A stretch of DNA of 64,000 nucleotides from Umbilicaria muhlenbergii. Its lineage: Eukaryota; Ascomycota; Lecanoromycetes; Umbilicariales; Umbilicariaceae. The notes under the pieces are model-generated. The model had not been told where the DNA came from, made no database searches, and worked only from the letters and a program-made list of their open reading frames with translations. Positions 23,640 through 37,149 of the stretch are shown one piece after another (position 1 is the first letter of the stretch; every line of letters starts with the position of its first letter). The DNA is taken from positions 1,394,364-1,458,363 of the forward strand of contig KK106984.1 of NCBI GenBank assembly GCA_000611775.1, in the 5' to 3' direction. The translations under genes and the position numbers were made by a program.

Positions 23640-26600
23640 TAATCTTCTTCTGACTTGTGACCTCATAGATCTTAAGTAGCTTATGACTTCTTGTGAGCAC
23701 CTCCCGTGGCTGCAGGTAGTTGATGTCAATGAGATTCAACTACTTGACCTCAGTCACATGAGTCAGCTCATGAGAGGGTTAAAAGATTTAATTAATCAAT
23801 GACCTTCTACAGTCCTCTTTGTTGAATGACAAGCAAAAAACACTGTCATGAAAAAGTTATTCCTCAGGAGTGTCTTTGAATACTGCTCTCACATGAGCAT
23901 TATGATCTTGCATGTTGATGATAAGAGTGCTGACTCTGATCATCTCATTTTTCTAGCAGAGAGCAGCCTTGATCAAGTGATATCTTTAATCATGAAGGAT
24001 TTATGTTCTTGTGAGTCACAGTCATTTCCTCTTCAATGAGCTGAAGGTATACTTGCACAACATCTTTACAACCTCTTGCATGCCTGTTTACTCTGTCTTT
24101 TTGCTAACATCCTCTTTGTCTTTGCTGATGATTTTGTTGACTTTAATTAAGTTATTCAGCTTTTAAAGTTTTAAGCTGCTGCTGATAGCACATCTGTTCA
24201 ATTCAACAAAGCATGATCAAGAGTTGTCATCATTAAATGTAGAAAGGAATTCAGTTCAAGTCTCACATATAATCTCCTTCACATGAAGGACCTTCAGCAG
24301 AGCCTTTATCATAAGTTCTTTAAAGAGTTTTTTTCCTCAATCAAAGTGCTTCATTTGGCTGCTGAGTAAATGACTTCATTAACACATTTCTGATGACTCA
24401 AAGAGCTCCTTCAAAGAGAGCTGAATGAGATGTGTTTAATTCAACAAAATATTGATTGCCTTTATTCTGCTGTGCACATGAGTCACTTTTTTCACATGAT
24501 TGTAGCTCATATCACAGCATCTTTAAGTCAGTCTTTTAACTTTGTGCTCTTCAGCTGGTGAGGCAATGAAGTTCAGTCAGATTTTGAACATCACTTATCT
24601 AGATTCCTGCATCTTGAGATGAAGCATGAAACTTCTTAAAATTCTCTGATGACCTTTGTTGCTTTTAATCTCATATTGAATGCATATCCTCTGAAAATAC
24701 ATGATAAGATGCTCTTGCATTAAGTGAAGATCACTGTTAAATCAAGTCTTGCAGTCTTTGACCCTGAGACTGTTTATGATGTTATATACTGACATTTCTA
24801 TCTTCAATCCCTCACACGCACCTACAATGATTGAGATATGATTGAGCAGCAAGATCTTTGCATTCAGGAAAATCTGATAAAGCTTTTTTTCATTATGATT
24901 GCATCTGAGATATCCGCAATAGAAACTCATCAGGACATGACAAGATCTCTTAACATTAATTAAATGTGTTTTAAAAACAATCAAACCTGCTTTTACTGTC
25001 TTCAATGAGCGCCTGAAAACACTCTTTCTTGTGGACATGCTGTATGTGATGTTTGCATTTAAAACATTGAAGATGAGATCTTAACCTTTGATGATTAATA
25101 TCAGATTGATGCCTGCTTACTTTGTTGTACAGGAAAGCTTGTGATCAGATTGAGATCATTTACTGTCAGATTATGAGTATTAAGTATTAACAGTGAAGGA
25201 ACACGCGGGGTAATCATAATAAGAATAATGAACTTGCTTCAAAGCATTTTGAGGGATGTTTGAAGAATTCAGGATTTGTTTAATGTTGCATATGACATCA
25301 GTGTTGATAAGTCACATGATTTTAATGATCTTCTACTCTGCTGATGTAGAATTAAGAAGGCTTATTATGTTGATTCTGTTCTTGCATCAGCTGCCTGTGT
25401 CTGAGTGCATGAGGATGTTCAATACTCTGATCATGTAGCTGTTCTCTCAACTGTCAGCTCAGATGAGTAATTTCAGTCATCTTCATAATCTACTAAAGTC
25501 TTGATACCATGATGAATATCATGAAATCAATACTTTAAAGGCTTGTTTAAAAGATAAATTGAGAGCATCTGAAACTCTTTTCAGTCATGTTCAGTCCTTC
25601 ATCATCACCAAAGTCAGTGTCACTGCAGTCATCATCAATAAAGGCTTTTCAGTCTTGATGACAAATTATAATGACTTAGGCAAGAGTGATGAAAATCATG
25701 ATGCATAAGGAATTTGCCCTTCAGGATACATGCTGATGAAAGTTTAAATTATAAGCTCATTCATCTTGAAGTTAAGGAAGATGAGTTATGCATCTGATAA
25801 GCATAAGTTTACTTCCTTAATGTACAGCTGCAGCGGCTGATTTTGTAAGAGATGAGCAACTTCAGTGGCATCAGTGTAAAGACTCATTACAACTTTGATC
25901 ATGATCCTTGGCTGACTTTCAGTAGTCTTTTCTCATTGGTGTATATAGCTGCAACTGGTCATGTTCAAGATGATGAGATGAGTGAACACAACAATCTCAT
26001 CAAGCTTGCACTCTGAGAGAGTTTTAGAATTAAGCCTTCACTGTTTAAACCTGATGTTGTGATATCTGTGAGCACAGATACTTGAAAGAATTCAATTTCC
26101 TTAAGATTTACTTCCTTTCATCATGTGCTGTTTGATGGCTGCATTTTTTAACTGTGATGCGCTTATATGTCCTCCTTTGATGAGGAAAGCAATTTCAGAG
26201 ATGTTGTAAATAATTTAAATGAGGAAAGTCATGATGATTATAAATGACTTAACATCTTTCTATCTGTCAATGAGTCAAGTATTGACAACATCAGTTGAAT
26301 GAATGAGCTGCAGCAAAGTGTGCTGCTAGATACACAGTTAATGAAGAATTATTAAAAGACAATGTATGCTCTGCTCACAGCAGCATTCTATTTCAAGCTG
26401 AACAGCCTCTCAAGGAATATGTCAGGAGGCTGATTTTAATGCATTGAAGTGATATGATGTCACCTTTCAGGTGATATGATGTCACCTTTCAGGTGAAATC
26501 ATGATTAAGCTGCTTAAACAGATTCATCCTTCTCATCTGACTTTCACAACAAACATGAGAACATTAGAGCAATACTGTGACAAGTGTGATCTTTATTCAT

Positions 26601-26902
26601 CTTGCCAGCATTATTGAAAGCAGGTTGAATTCAGCATTCATGATTTAAATCAGCTGATGAATATACAGGTACAGAGTGCTTAAAGATCACAACAGAAGAT
26701 TGATGCCTTTCTGCAGATAATACAGTGATTCATTGATCAGCAAGGCTTGAACACTTTATTTGAAACAGCTTCTCACAAAGGTTTAAAGCATATTTCTTGC
26801 AGATTGTGCTTAGTGATTGCTTCATGCCTTAACTTGAAAAGAGAAGTGTCTGAGTGTAAGAGGGAAGATGCATCATGCAAGAAGCCTTGACTGTTGTAGT
26901 AA
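23640..26902 (+). pseudogene. Patatin-like phospholipase gene relic
   Basis: Relic of a large fungal patatin-domain protein (lipid acyl hydrolase). The N-terminal half gives WLQVVDVNEIQLLDLSHMSQ, ILHVDDKSADSDHLIFLAES, LFVFADDFVDFNxVIQLLKF and EFFSSIKVLHLAAE, the non-catalytic region I know in front of the patatin domain in Pezizomycotina. The patatin core follows: a TRGV segment near 25200, then the nucleophile elbow at 25293-25307, here D-I-S-V-D in place of GxSxG. KVSVTAVIINKGFSVLMTNY comes next, the catalytic DGG at 25969-25977 is now D-D-E, and HNNLIKLALWES and PDVVISV follow. The C-terminal part ends near 26900. All three motif losses fit TGG to TGA. Several frameshifts and a 22-bp duplication at about 26452-26495 are also present. 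The exact start is uncertain. Confidence 0.82.
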
Positions 26903-28160
26903 TCATGATTGAAGTCTGTGAAACTGTGATATAAGTTTATCATGTTGAAGGTACAAGCATATGAAGCAGAGATTATTGATAATCTAGTATCAATTGAACT
27001 ACAGTAAGCTTTACTAATAGTATTTTTAATCAAGTGTAATATCATCATGAGAGCAAGGTGAACGTGATGAGGGTGCAGAAGAGATTGAAGAAAGATCAGA
27101 AATGATGCAGCAAAAGTGATAGCATGACTTGCAGATTTAGTCAATACTCTGAGACCTTATTGACAAGGGTTTCTACACTCACATGTCAATGTAAAGAAGC
27201 CTGCCTCAGAAGTGTTAAATGCTTGCAACAGACCTTCAGTCACAGTCATGATGTGCCTCAACAAGATGTTCATTTGCTCATAAACTATCTCAACATTATC
27301 ATTGCTTTCCAAGAACATATCCTTAATATTAACAAGGTGATCACTCATGAAATATCATACAGAGTATACAGGCTCTGAATTTAACATTTTTTCACTCATT
27401 TGATAATAACAAATGCCCTGTCTTTGTCTCTGACTTTTTTGACAGGTCATGAGTCTGACTTAAAGGCAAGAAGCTGTAGTAAAATATTCTGCTTATACTT
27501 TAAATAAGCAGTGTATTGTACCCACTTTGCTGTGAGTGACTGACATGATGCTTGAGTCAGAATTTTTGCTCTGAGGTGAGCTTGCTTGAGTCAGAACTTT
27601 GCCGCAGCTTCTATGATGCACTCACAAGCTATTTTTATCAATAATAATAATAATGACTTGCAGCCTTCATCAACAGGTGAGAGCTGCTTGATAGCTCTTT
27701 CAATCATCTGATTCAAGCTTTTATTCAAGATTCAAAATTGAATGTCTCTGAGCATTCAAAGGTGATGAGCATGCCTTCAAGCTTTTTTAAACACTTTTAT
27801 AAATGCTCAGTACTCTCTTCCTTCACACACCAACCCCTCAAATTCACATGCTCAATGAGATGTCAGCAGATTTCAGGAACTGAGTTCATTCTACATTAAG
27901 AAAATCTTCAGACATTGTTTTTTTATCAGATATCTTCAGCAGTCACATAAGCAAGCCTGAAAATGAGAATGAATCATCATTTGATATGTGTCTTCAGAGC
28001 TGATCACCAAAGCTGCTGCCAGCTAGAAGGTACAAGCCCTTAAAACACAGTGTAATGTTTCAACTTACATGAGAACAACCTTTAATACATTCACTGTTCT
28101 GCAGACATCTTGAATCTTTAAAAGCAGGTAATATCACTCCTCTGAATCACTGAATTACAA
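26903..28160. other. No confident gene
   Basis: Small open frames overlap on both strands (27124-27378 plus, 27157-27348 minus) without family match. Nothing else is recognisable. Confidence 0.4.
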
Positions 28161-28510
28161 GGCATGAAGGAACAACATCAAGCTTTGAAGAATTACCTCA
28201 TCAAATTAAATTATTTAAGAATCATCAGCCGCTCACTTCTGAAGAACAGGTGAAAGAACTCATTCATGAAAAAAGCTTTTTACTTCAGGAGCTGATATAT
28301 CATAAAGAGACTTAAGCAACTGAGATGAGGTTTATGAAAAAGATCACTGAGCTTCATGCAGGACTGAAGACTGTTTTAATAAAGTTTAATCATGACCTGC
28401 AGAAAAGATTAAGAAATCAAACACAAGCTGAATCTGATTTATGCAGCTATTGAGGTATCAACTCTGATGATGAAAATGTGAAGGATTTTTTTTAAAGTAT
28501 TATCTGCCAT
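28161..28510 (+). pseudogene. Fragment of unknown coiled-coil protein
   Basis: The plus-strand reading SFEELPHQIKLFKNHQPLTS continues with EEQVKELIHEKSFLLQELIY, MRFMKKITELHAGLKTVLIK and SDLCSYWGINSDDENVKDF. It is open except for one TAA and one TGA at a Trp position. It looks like a genuine, strongly helical former protein fragment; I recall similar Pezizomycotina hypothetical proteins but know no function. Confidence 0.5.
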
Positions 28511-29930
28511 CAGTGAAGACATTTAAGGTTTAAATATTGTAGAAATTATCTTGTACACTTAATGTAAAGTGATGTTTAATACAACTGAGAAAAATTTCTG
28601 TTCTGTTCTACAAATGACGCACTGCTTTGCGTTTGAAATGTCATCAGTGAGATGATGAACTAATAATTATATGTAAAGCTACCTTATTACTGTGCCTGTT
28701 TAATCAAGTTATTCATATCTTGATCTGCAAATGACTGTATCAACCTCTCAATTCTTCTTTTTCAACATCTTTCATTAACTTCTTCTTCTTTGATATCTTC
28801 TTTTAAACCTCCTCTCAACACTTCTCACTCTTCAGCAATTATCTCTCATGGCTGCACTATTCTTCATTGAAAGTTAAATCTTTGACATGTATGTCTCTTG
28901 CCTCTGTGTCTTCAACTTGTAATCCTCAGTTGAGTTATTTTTTAAGTAATTACTTCCTCTGTCCTTCTGCCTTTAAATTTTGTAAAGTCTGTTCAAAATG
29001 TTGACCCCGCGCAACATTCTCAGTAAAAAATATGCTGGTAAGTTTCTCTTTCATTGCGCAGGCTTAAGCCTTTTGTGAGTGTTGTGAGGCTGTTTCTCAT
29101 TGTTGTTGCGTTATGAGAAAGATCCGGGCTAACATTTTCATAATTATACTGAAGAAATGAATTATCAGGATTCAAGAATGCTTCTACATGATGCAGTTCA
29201 GGCCTGAAGAAGTGTTTGCATTAAAAGACTTAATTCAGATCAGAATGACAGCACACTTCAGCTCAGATGATGTTCTACATGATTTAAGCTCTGAGAGAAG
29301 ACACCTTGAGACTTCAGCTCAGTCATGAGGCTCAAATTTGAAAGTCACTGAATGAGGTTGAGAATTCACGGCTGAGCATTATGAAGTTGTTATTAATTGT
29401 GATGAGTCATTCTTTTAAAGTGCCTGCGCTGCTGCTAACAATTTCATGCAACAGTAAATTATGAAATGCTTTTGCCTGTTTTAAAGCTGTTTTGTGACAT
29501 CAGCTGAGCTTGAGGGGAAGCTTCATGAGTGTGCAAACTGCATTTCTCAAGCAAGGAGAAGGACTCTAGGTATCAACTGTTTTTATGAGATTAATTATAA
29601 TGTTAAGTTAAACTGTTCTCACTTCAGTGCAGCCTGCACTTGCTGCAATCATCATGTCAGGAACCTCAGCAAAGGGAAAGAGCAAGACCTCAGACTTTCA
29701 TGTGAAGATGATGCTCATCACACTCACAAGATTGCCTCTTCCTGATACATCAGTCATCAAGTCTTTGAGAGTGATGAAGGTTCAAGAATTTATCTTCATC
29801 ACTGTCAAGTTTCTGAGAGCCTTCATTTCTGTTCTGTCTCTGTTGTCAGCAAGCTTGGCTCTGAATGAAACAAATGACTGAGATTGAGGGTTTGCACTTA
29901 ATGAGAGAGTCATCACTGCCTGCTCTCAGG
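28511..29930. other. No confident gene; a few CpG-rich patches
   Basis: Frames at 29494-29745 and 29627-29881 overlap each other and show no family match. Short patches at 29000-29060 and 29110-29140 keep GCGC and CCGG, unlike their surroundings. Confidence 0.35.
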
Positions 29931-29934
29931 CTCA

Positions 29935-30620
29935 AATGCTGTTCTATTCACCTTAAGTTAAAACAAAGCTTTCACATCTTAATTCATGCTTACAGCTTAA
30001 ATTCATTAATAATTAAATGTCATGTTTGCTCTTCATGTCTTGATGAATGATTGCATTCACATTTACTGTGATGTGCTACTCATGTTTACTTGACATTCTT
30101 CATCATGTTAAATATCACTGCTGGCTTTGTGCTTTACTTTCATAATTTTATTTCCTCTTGCTGTTTTTCTTTATCTGTTGACTTGTATTTTTATCTTTCT
30201 TTTGTTGTATATCATCTTTGATCAAGACCTGATCACCTTCAGTGATGTGATCTCATTGTTTAAACTAGACCGTCTGAGTCAAGCCACAGTTGAAATCTTG
30301 AACAATGTGCATTTTGAAGAGATGATTCTCCCTGATTCACAAAGATATTCACCTTGTCTTTGAAGCACATTATGCTTCAAGTATACAACAGCAGAATTCA
30401 GGACATCATATAACTTGAAACACATTTATTCACTGAATTCTCAAGCGCAAACCTCAGGTGACTCAGCTGATTACACTGAAACTGTTTAATTACAATTATC
30501 AGTTTCTACCACCAGCCCTTAAATTTTGATTAGGGGACAACAATAGTCATGAGCTCAATATAATGAATGAATTTCAATTAAGTGCTTTTGTTAATTACTG
30601 TGAAAACATTCCTTCACCTC
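29935..30620 (+). repeat. Partial copy of the block at 46.3-48.3 kb
   Basis: Two sub-blocks match the minus strand elsewhere: 29935-30260 matches 48345-47990, and 30440-30620 matches 46495-46300. They lie in the same relative order. The first sub-block encodes a hydrophobic stretch (FPLAVFLYLLTCIFIFLLLY, then IIFDQDLITFSD) like a membrane segment. The second includes NYNYQFLPPALKF. The copy lacks roughly 1.4 kb that separates the sub-blocks at the other locus, so it is a deletion derivative, or the other copy gained sequence. Confidence 0.7.
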
Positions 30621-33600
30621 TCTGATCAATTTAATTAAGTCTTCTGAGAGAAGGCCTTTATTCACCTACAGTCTCTCACAGAATCATCATCTTACATCTC
30701 AGTCTGAGAAGATATTCTTTCAGTATTTCATCATCAGCTGAGGTCTTCTCATTTAAATAATCAGTCTTTCCTCAGATTACTCATTCATGAACTCATTTAA
30801 GCTGTTCAGAAGCAGTTCAGTCATTCACATTAACTCAGCTCATGCTATGATGAGAGTTAATTGTCATTCACAAATCTTCAAGTTCACCTATTAACTTGAA
30901 TATTTGTGAGTGACATAATTATTAGTAATCTTTGTCAACTCTCACTTTCTTGACATCATCAGGTAAAGCTTCATAATGATGATTCTTATGATGCACTTTC
31001 ATGATAACTGTTCATGATGCTTGTCATGATGTTTTGCCTTGCTTTGAATGCCTTGTTGCAATGTTTTGTCAGGATGCTTTCAATGCGCCTTCATGATGAA
31101 TCTTTAATTAACAGGCATATAGTCATGATGCAAGTCAGTTATCTTGACAATGCCTCAAGCAGATTATCTCTGACTTTCATGTCTTCTCTGCCTTTGTTTA
31201 AGTCTCTGAAACTGCATAAAGAAGTGACCTAATGTACCTGTCATGCAAAATTCAACACCACAAAAACAGGCTAAATGAGTGACATTTCATGACATGATAA
31301 TGAAAGAGTGATAAGGATCTCAAGTCAGCTGCACTTCATGCTACTCATTCATCAGATCTGAGGAAGAGTTTCAATTTATTTAACTTTCATGAAATTATCC
31401 TGAATAAGTCCGTGGCTGGAATACTGAATTAGATACACTCAAAGGTCATTGAAGAAATATGTCAACTGAGTATTCAGTCATGAGAGAAGTCATGAACTAC
31501 ATTCTTACAACTTATAAGTGATATGATATGAGGTGTACTCACTGAGCGTCTCAATAAAATGTTTGAATGATGAAAGCACACTAGATTATATGCTGAGATT
31601 ATGCTCATTGTCAACAGCTTTCTCACAATGGTGTTGACAAATCAAGAGATGGCAGTGTAATGTGCTTTGAGATTGAAGATCTCAAAACCAATGACACTCA
31701 ACACAGAGGCACAAGAAGCAGCTCATGTGATTACTTTAATAAACTTAAAGAAAGCACAATGAGAAAACTGTATCACTATGAAGGGGAAGAACAGGAGCTC
31801 AGAGGTGATCAGCAAGAGAAGAACTTAAAAGAGCTCATCACACTGCTTGAAGCTGATCCCTTCACGCAAGAGGTACATATGATGGCAGTAAGTTGCTACT
31901 TCACTTTAAGCTTTTTTTCAGGAGTTCACCTGCGTAGATTGTTTTTAAATACTATGAATGCATGTTCTCCTGCTTCATCAACAATATCTGTCAAGGCATT
32001 CAAGTAGAATTGTTGATAACCTGCTGAAACAACATCTCTCAGAAGTTGCAAGATCAACTTGATGACTTGAGATCAGATGATAAACTCACTGTATGTTGCT
32101 GCAACAGCTGTGAACTAAGATTATGCAGTCAATGAATGATGCGCAATTCTATTTGCTCAGGATTCAGAGGTGAAGGTTCAGTCAAATTTAAATCACTTGA
32201 CAGCAGATATCAGGTTCAGAAATCAGGTAAAACTTAAAAACCTACTTGATGATTCTGATACTAATTGACTGTGTTGATTCAGATGTCTCATCATTCATGA
32301 GAAGAGTGAACATCATACCTTAAATATCACTCCTCTACATCATAACAGCCTCATCTCTTTAAGGCATGATACATCAGCAACAGCAGTTGCAAATATATTA
32401 AGCCTGCTTCTGACATCAGTGAGGACAAAGGAGATCAATGAGAGTAATAAGAAGATAAAGATGAATGATGAAGATAAATTTAACAGTGATAACAACTAGA
32501 AAAATACACTTTTACTGTGTTTCATGAAGAAAAGGTCTCTTGTTACTGCTTAGAAGAAACCTCACTGAAGGTGCTGTATTAAACATCATCACTTGTCATC
32601 ACCTCTTTCTTCAGATGAGGAAACTGAGATGCAGAACAAGTTAAACATCAGCAGTTATGCACCTTTCAAACCTCATGATGCTTCAACCTCATGATCAACT
32701 TCATCCCACTTGATCATTCTCAGGGGGGACGCCCGTGATAGTATGATGAAGTTGATAAGTGAACAATCAAATCAGCACTTGACATCTTACATGACTGTTA
32801 TTATCTATGAGCAGCTGAGGTGGGAAGGTGAAATAATTGATGAAAGACATGTGAAGCAGAAGCATGATAAGCTCTGTAAGTAATATCTCATTAAATAAAA
32901 ACAGTCTTGAGTGAACAGAGGTCATCTTATCACACTGAATTTGCTGCAAAACTGAAAGAAGAAAAGGGCATTAAAATGCAAGTGTTAAGTCAATGACATC
33001 TCTTCACTGATTGTCACCTCACTTTCTTCCAGTGTATCATATGTATAAGGGTGTTGTGTGAGCAGGCAAATACATGCACTCATGTGTCTCTGTTCAAATT
33101 CTTCTACAGTATATGTGGTTAATAACTGAAAATCACATTACTTTCATTATACAGGGTAACAGCTTGAAGTGAAAGAGTGCTTCAATTAACACTCCTCAGT
33201 TCAAGTCTCTTGAGTTTTCAGTTTATCATTATCAGCTTTCACTCTTTCCTTCATTAATATTTCAACCTCTCATTGATCTTTCATCATTGAGTTGAAATGT
33301 TAGTTTCTTCAGTTATCATCTCCCGCTGCTCAGCTGAGAGATCAAGGACAAAGTTGAAAGAAAAGATACAAAGTGAGATGTCATGTCCTGTAGTGCTTGA
33401 CAGAGCAATCACTCTTTCAAAGTGAATCTCTTACAATTTTCACACAACTTCAAAACAGGCTTACCTTAAACACTTAAGATAATTTCTTATTGCGTCATTT
33501 CTCTCTGAGGTTGAATCACTGATTGTATGTGTATGAGCTACACCACTCCGCCTCTGTGTTGTGTGGCCGGGAGAGACAGCTTTTAAGCAGATTTTTGCTC

Positions 33601-34653
33601 ATTAAAGCACTTTTGCCTGAGGCTACAACTGACGGGAACAGAGGTTTGCTGATGTATTACTCAAGCTAATTGAGAAGTGCTCATGCATGATGACTGCTGA
33701 TAAAGGACAGAAACTGAGCTCTTTATTAAGTTCAAGCTGAACATATAAATAAATGAGAGTTATATGAGGGTCATGAGGGGCAGGGGGTCAAATGAGGAAT
33801 TTTAAAGTTTTGAGGGTTATTTTATGAATTTACAAACTTTTAAGAGTTATTTAAGACATTTGCTGTTCTTCTATCAAAGAAGTGCTTTTCACATCATCAC
33901 TGTCATTTTTCTGCAGCAGTTTCTGAGGGAGAAAGATGTAATTTATGATGTAGTTCAAATCTTTAAGCATCATGATGTCTTACCTGATGAAAGTCCTTGA
34001 AGTGAGAAACAAATGAGGGATGTAAGCCTTCTGTCATCACAGAGCTGATCATATTCTTCATATCTTAAAGATTTACGGCTGATGTACTGATCATAAAGCA
34101 GAAGCCTTTGTGCAGAATTTCTTTAATACTGACTTCTCAGTACTGACTTTCATAGTATTAGTCTACAGCACTGTCTTTCAGAGTACTGACTTTCCTGATG
34201 CTGCGCTCCTCAGCACTGCTCCGTGAGGAGCTCACTGTTTAACTCTGATTGTTGATCAAATTGTCTTTGTTTTGTGCTCATTTTGCCTTTTCTATTTTCT
34301 GTATCTCATTTCTACACCTCGCCCCTGAATTTCCTCTGCAGTTATGATAAAAATGATGAGGTTAACATTCTTTAATAACTGAATTCCTGCTTCTGACTTC
34401 ACTCATTCAGCTTTTTATCTCTAGTTTCATTTCATGAATCTGTTGATGTTCTCTTTTCAGTTATTTTTAGAGACATCTACGTCTTCTCATTAAGCTTGTC
34501 ACAAAGTGACTCAGTGGTGCACATTGTTGATCTGTGATGTGAAGTTTGACATCAAGATCAGCTCAGGCTGAACCTTAACACTAATTCTTAATCATATTGA
34601 TGTGAATAGATCACTCAAGCTGTCATAGTGTGAGGTCAGTTTTCAATTGAATG
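30621..34653. other. Unassigned region; possible exon at 31660-32007
   Basis: The frame at 31660-32007 (+) encodes a hydrophilic stretch (QQEKNLKELITLLEADPFTQ) that looks coding but matches no family I know. At 33720-33850 a TGAGGGTCATGAGG / TTTTAAAGTTTTGAGGGTTA block recurs inverted at 63340-63480. The remainder shows no gene, RNA or clear repeat. Confidence 0.35.
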
Positions 34654-35619
34654 CATCAGCAATTTAGCAAGTTAACTCTGAGTTAGTTTTTAGCACTTTG
34701 AGCGCTCTGAGCTTCTGATCTCATGTCTCAGCTAACAGCCGCTCTTAGCACCCTTTGAGCGCTTTGAGCTCAACCTTAAATCTTGAGCGGAACATCAAAA
34801 TTTTGTGATAAAAAAACAGTTATTAAAACAATTGTTTAAACAAGTACACACACAGTGTTATAATAACAGTAAAACTTATAATAAGTAAACTTTTGCTAAA
34901 ATTCACTTTTCTGCAATAAAAAATCATGATTTGTTGAGTCTGAAAGCACTGTATAAGTGTTGAGTTCTGAACATTTAAAGAACTTCAAGATTTTCATCAC
35001 TTAAAAATCTACACACTTTAATAACTTTTGCACCTCAACAGATACGAAGAAACTTTCAATGCACAAGTTATAAAGAACAGTATTCTCTATTAATGTAAAA
35101 CTAAAAGTTTCTTCATAACTGCTGTTGTTCTTAAGTTATATTTAATTCAAGTTTTCAACAGCGAAAAATCTTTCAAAAAAAGTCACATACTTTGAATAAC
35201 TATTGCGCTTTTATACTTATAATATAACTTTCAGTTTATAAGGTGTAGAGAATAAGCTGTTTAAGAGTTTTCTGATACAAAGTTTCTTTTTATGTGTTGT
35301 TGTTATTGAGTTATTCAAAAAGTCATTAAAAATCTGTTTATTAATGTTGTAATTTTCATCACTGAAAGTTTGAAATCAATATAACTTTTTAACAACAACA
35401 GTTATAAAAAAACTTTAAGTTATAAAACAGTTTAATAGCTTCTTCTCTACAACTTATAAACTAAAAGCTATATCATAAGTATAAAAGCGCAATAGTTAAT
35501 CAAAGTATGTGACTTTTTTTGAAAGGTATGAGCTCATTTACTGCTCAGAGAGTGCTCTGAGCGCATAAAGTACTATTAACTAAAACCTTATTTTTGAGCG
35601 GGCTGCCAAGTTGTGGATG
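34654..35619 (-). repeat. 1.12-kb terminal-inverted-repeat element, copy B (966 bp)
   Basis: Runs from CATCAGCAATTTAGCAAG to GGCTGCCAAGTTGTGGATG, in reverse orientation relative to copy A. It is about 154 bp shorter than the 1,120-bp copies. Its right part joins an inverted repeat of AAAGTATGTGAC next to the TGAGCTCATTTACTGC end, so it was rearranged through the internal inverted repeat. No coding capacity. Confidence 0.9.
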
Positions 35620-36280
35620 TGATCTCAACTTTGATTCTTCTTCAGTCAATCCTGAGAGCTGAGGCTGAGAATCTCAGACCTCATATTGTACACTTTTAAC
35701 AGAAGGTGAATGAGGGTCTGCAAGTTCATGAAGAGAACAACTGATGTCATGTTTTAATGAGTGTGATGATGTCACGTCCTTTGCACATCAGATTGATGGC
35801 ACCAGTTGAGGGTTTCATTGTATCAAACATGATTCATGAGATGTGATGTTACCCTCTGAGCCTGAAGTCATCTCATGTGTGTTCTTCACTTTGAGTGACT
35901 CATTGAAAATAAGCTCTCCTGATAATGTCAGATGTTGATCTTGATTTCAGACACCTTTAAACTGAGTGCTCTTATTTCATGTCAAGACTTTGTTGAATTC
36001 CTGAAGCTGAAGTTCAACATGATTGAGCTTCACTTTCAATATCAGCCCTTTTAAAGTACACTTCAAGCTATGAAGTCACTTCTTCAGCTCAGGTAGTTCA
36101 TATTTCTGACATCACTTTATTCATGAGCTTGCTCATGTTAAATCTTCAGAGGGGTTTCAAATCACATTCAGCTGCTAGTGAAGTAGATTTTTCTGTTTCA
36201 GAGGGTGCTTTTTTTCCTCTTCAAGACTAGGCTTCTTGTGGGCTTGGCATGACTTGCAAATTCTTCAAAAATACTACTGC

Positions 36281-36360
36281 ATTCACTATGAACTGCATTC
36301 ACTATGAACTGCATTCATTATGAACTGCATTCATTATGAACTGCATTCATTATGAACTAC
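36281..36360. repeat. 16-bp tandem repeat, five copies
   Basis: Five head-to-tail copies of CATTCAYTATGAACTG, the first two with CACT and the last three with CATT: a C-to-T difference shared by adjacent units. Confidence 0.9.
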
Positions 36361-36670
36361 CTTGCCTGTAGTGCTTGTAAGTGTTTGAAACCCGCCGCTG
36401 AATATAATGAAGGTTATCAGTATTGAAAAACCTGTTCAGCTTGCAGAGCTGTAGGTTCAGAGTTCTTTTCTATAATCTTTCTAACCTGTGTTTTAGAAGT
36501 TTTCCTAATTTGAATGATATTCTGAATGATCAAGGTCTTCTGAACGTGGATCTGAACAGGCTTGATGATGAAAATCACATGATGTTTTCCTTGAGAGGGG
36601 GGTTTCAGGGGTCTCCTCTGAAGATTATGAAATATGATCCACAAGCGTCTGCCAGTTGGTACTAAAAATT

Positions 36671-36842
36671 ATGCAACAGCAAAGGCAGCAACAGCAAAGG
36701 CAGCAACAGCAGAGACAGCAGTGATGAAGGCAGCAGCAGCAGCAGCAGCAAGAGCAGCAGCAGCAGAGGTGAAGGCAGTGAAGGCAGGCAGCAGCAGAGG
36801 CAGGCAGCAGTGAAGGCAGGCAGCAGCAGAGGCAGACAGCAG
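36671..36842. repeat. CAG-rich low-complexity tract
   Basis: CAGCAACAGCAAAGG and GGCAGGCAGCAGCAGAGG phrases repeated irregularly. It produces an Ala-rich minus-strand frame that I do not consider a gene. Confidence 0.9.
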
Positions 36843-37149
36843 AATGAGGTTATAACTTACTGTAAATGATGTCATATTGTATTGAAGTATGATGTTTGAT
36901 GGTTTAAAAACATGTGCTTTCAAAACTAAAGCGGCTAGCTCCCTGAACAGAGGGTTTAAAAATTGAATTCAAAGGTCATGAGGCTACAATCTACATATCT
37001 ATCTAAAATCTCTATTGGGTAAACCTGAAACATATAAAATAAATGAAAATCAGCCCCTGAGGTTGATATATAATGATGTTTAGCAGGAATAACATTAAAG
37101 CTGGTAGGGTTATGATCTGCACATGATTAAAACTCATCATCCCGTTCAC

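Larger units (their letters stand above)
35620..37140. other. Spacer with simple repeats
   Basis: No recognisable gene apart from a plus-strand frame at 36423-36665 without family match. It holds five 16-bp units CATTCACTATGAACTG at 36281-36360 and a CAG-rich tract at 36671-36842, whose minus-strand poly-Ala frame is a repeat artefact. Confidence 0.5.

Noticed and set aside
24110-24160. LINE reverse transcriptase (FADD-like motif)
   Set aside because: VFADDFVDF suggested a YADD-type box, but flanking sequence (ILHVDDKSADSD, EFFSSIKVLHLAAE) and the patatin motifs downstream place it in the phospholipase family.
30127-30363. Independent small membrane protein
   Set aside because: The hydrophobic frame is part of a duplicated block that recurs at 48.0 kb with different frame ends; better seen as a gene fragment.
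36669-36923. Ala-rich minus-strand protein
   Set aside because: By-product of the CAG-rich tract; no homology and no proper start context.
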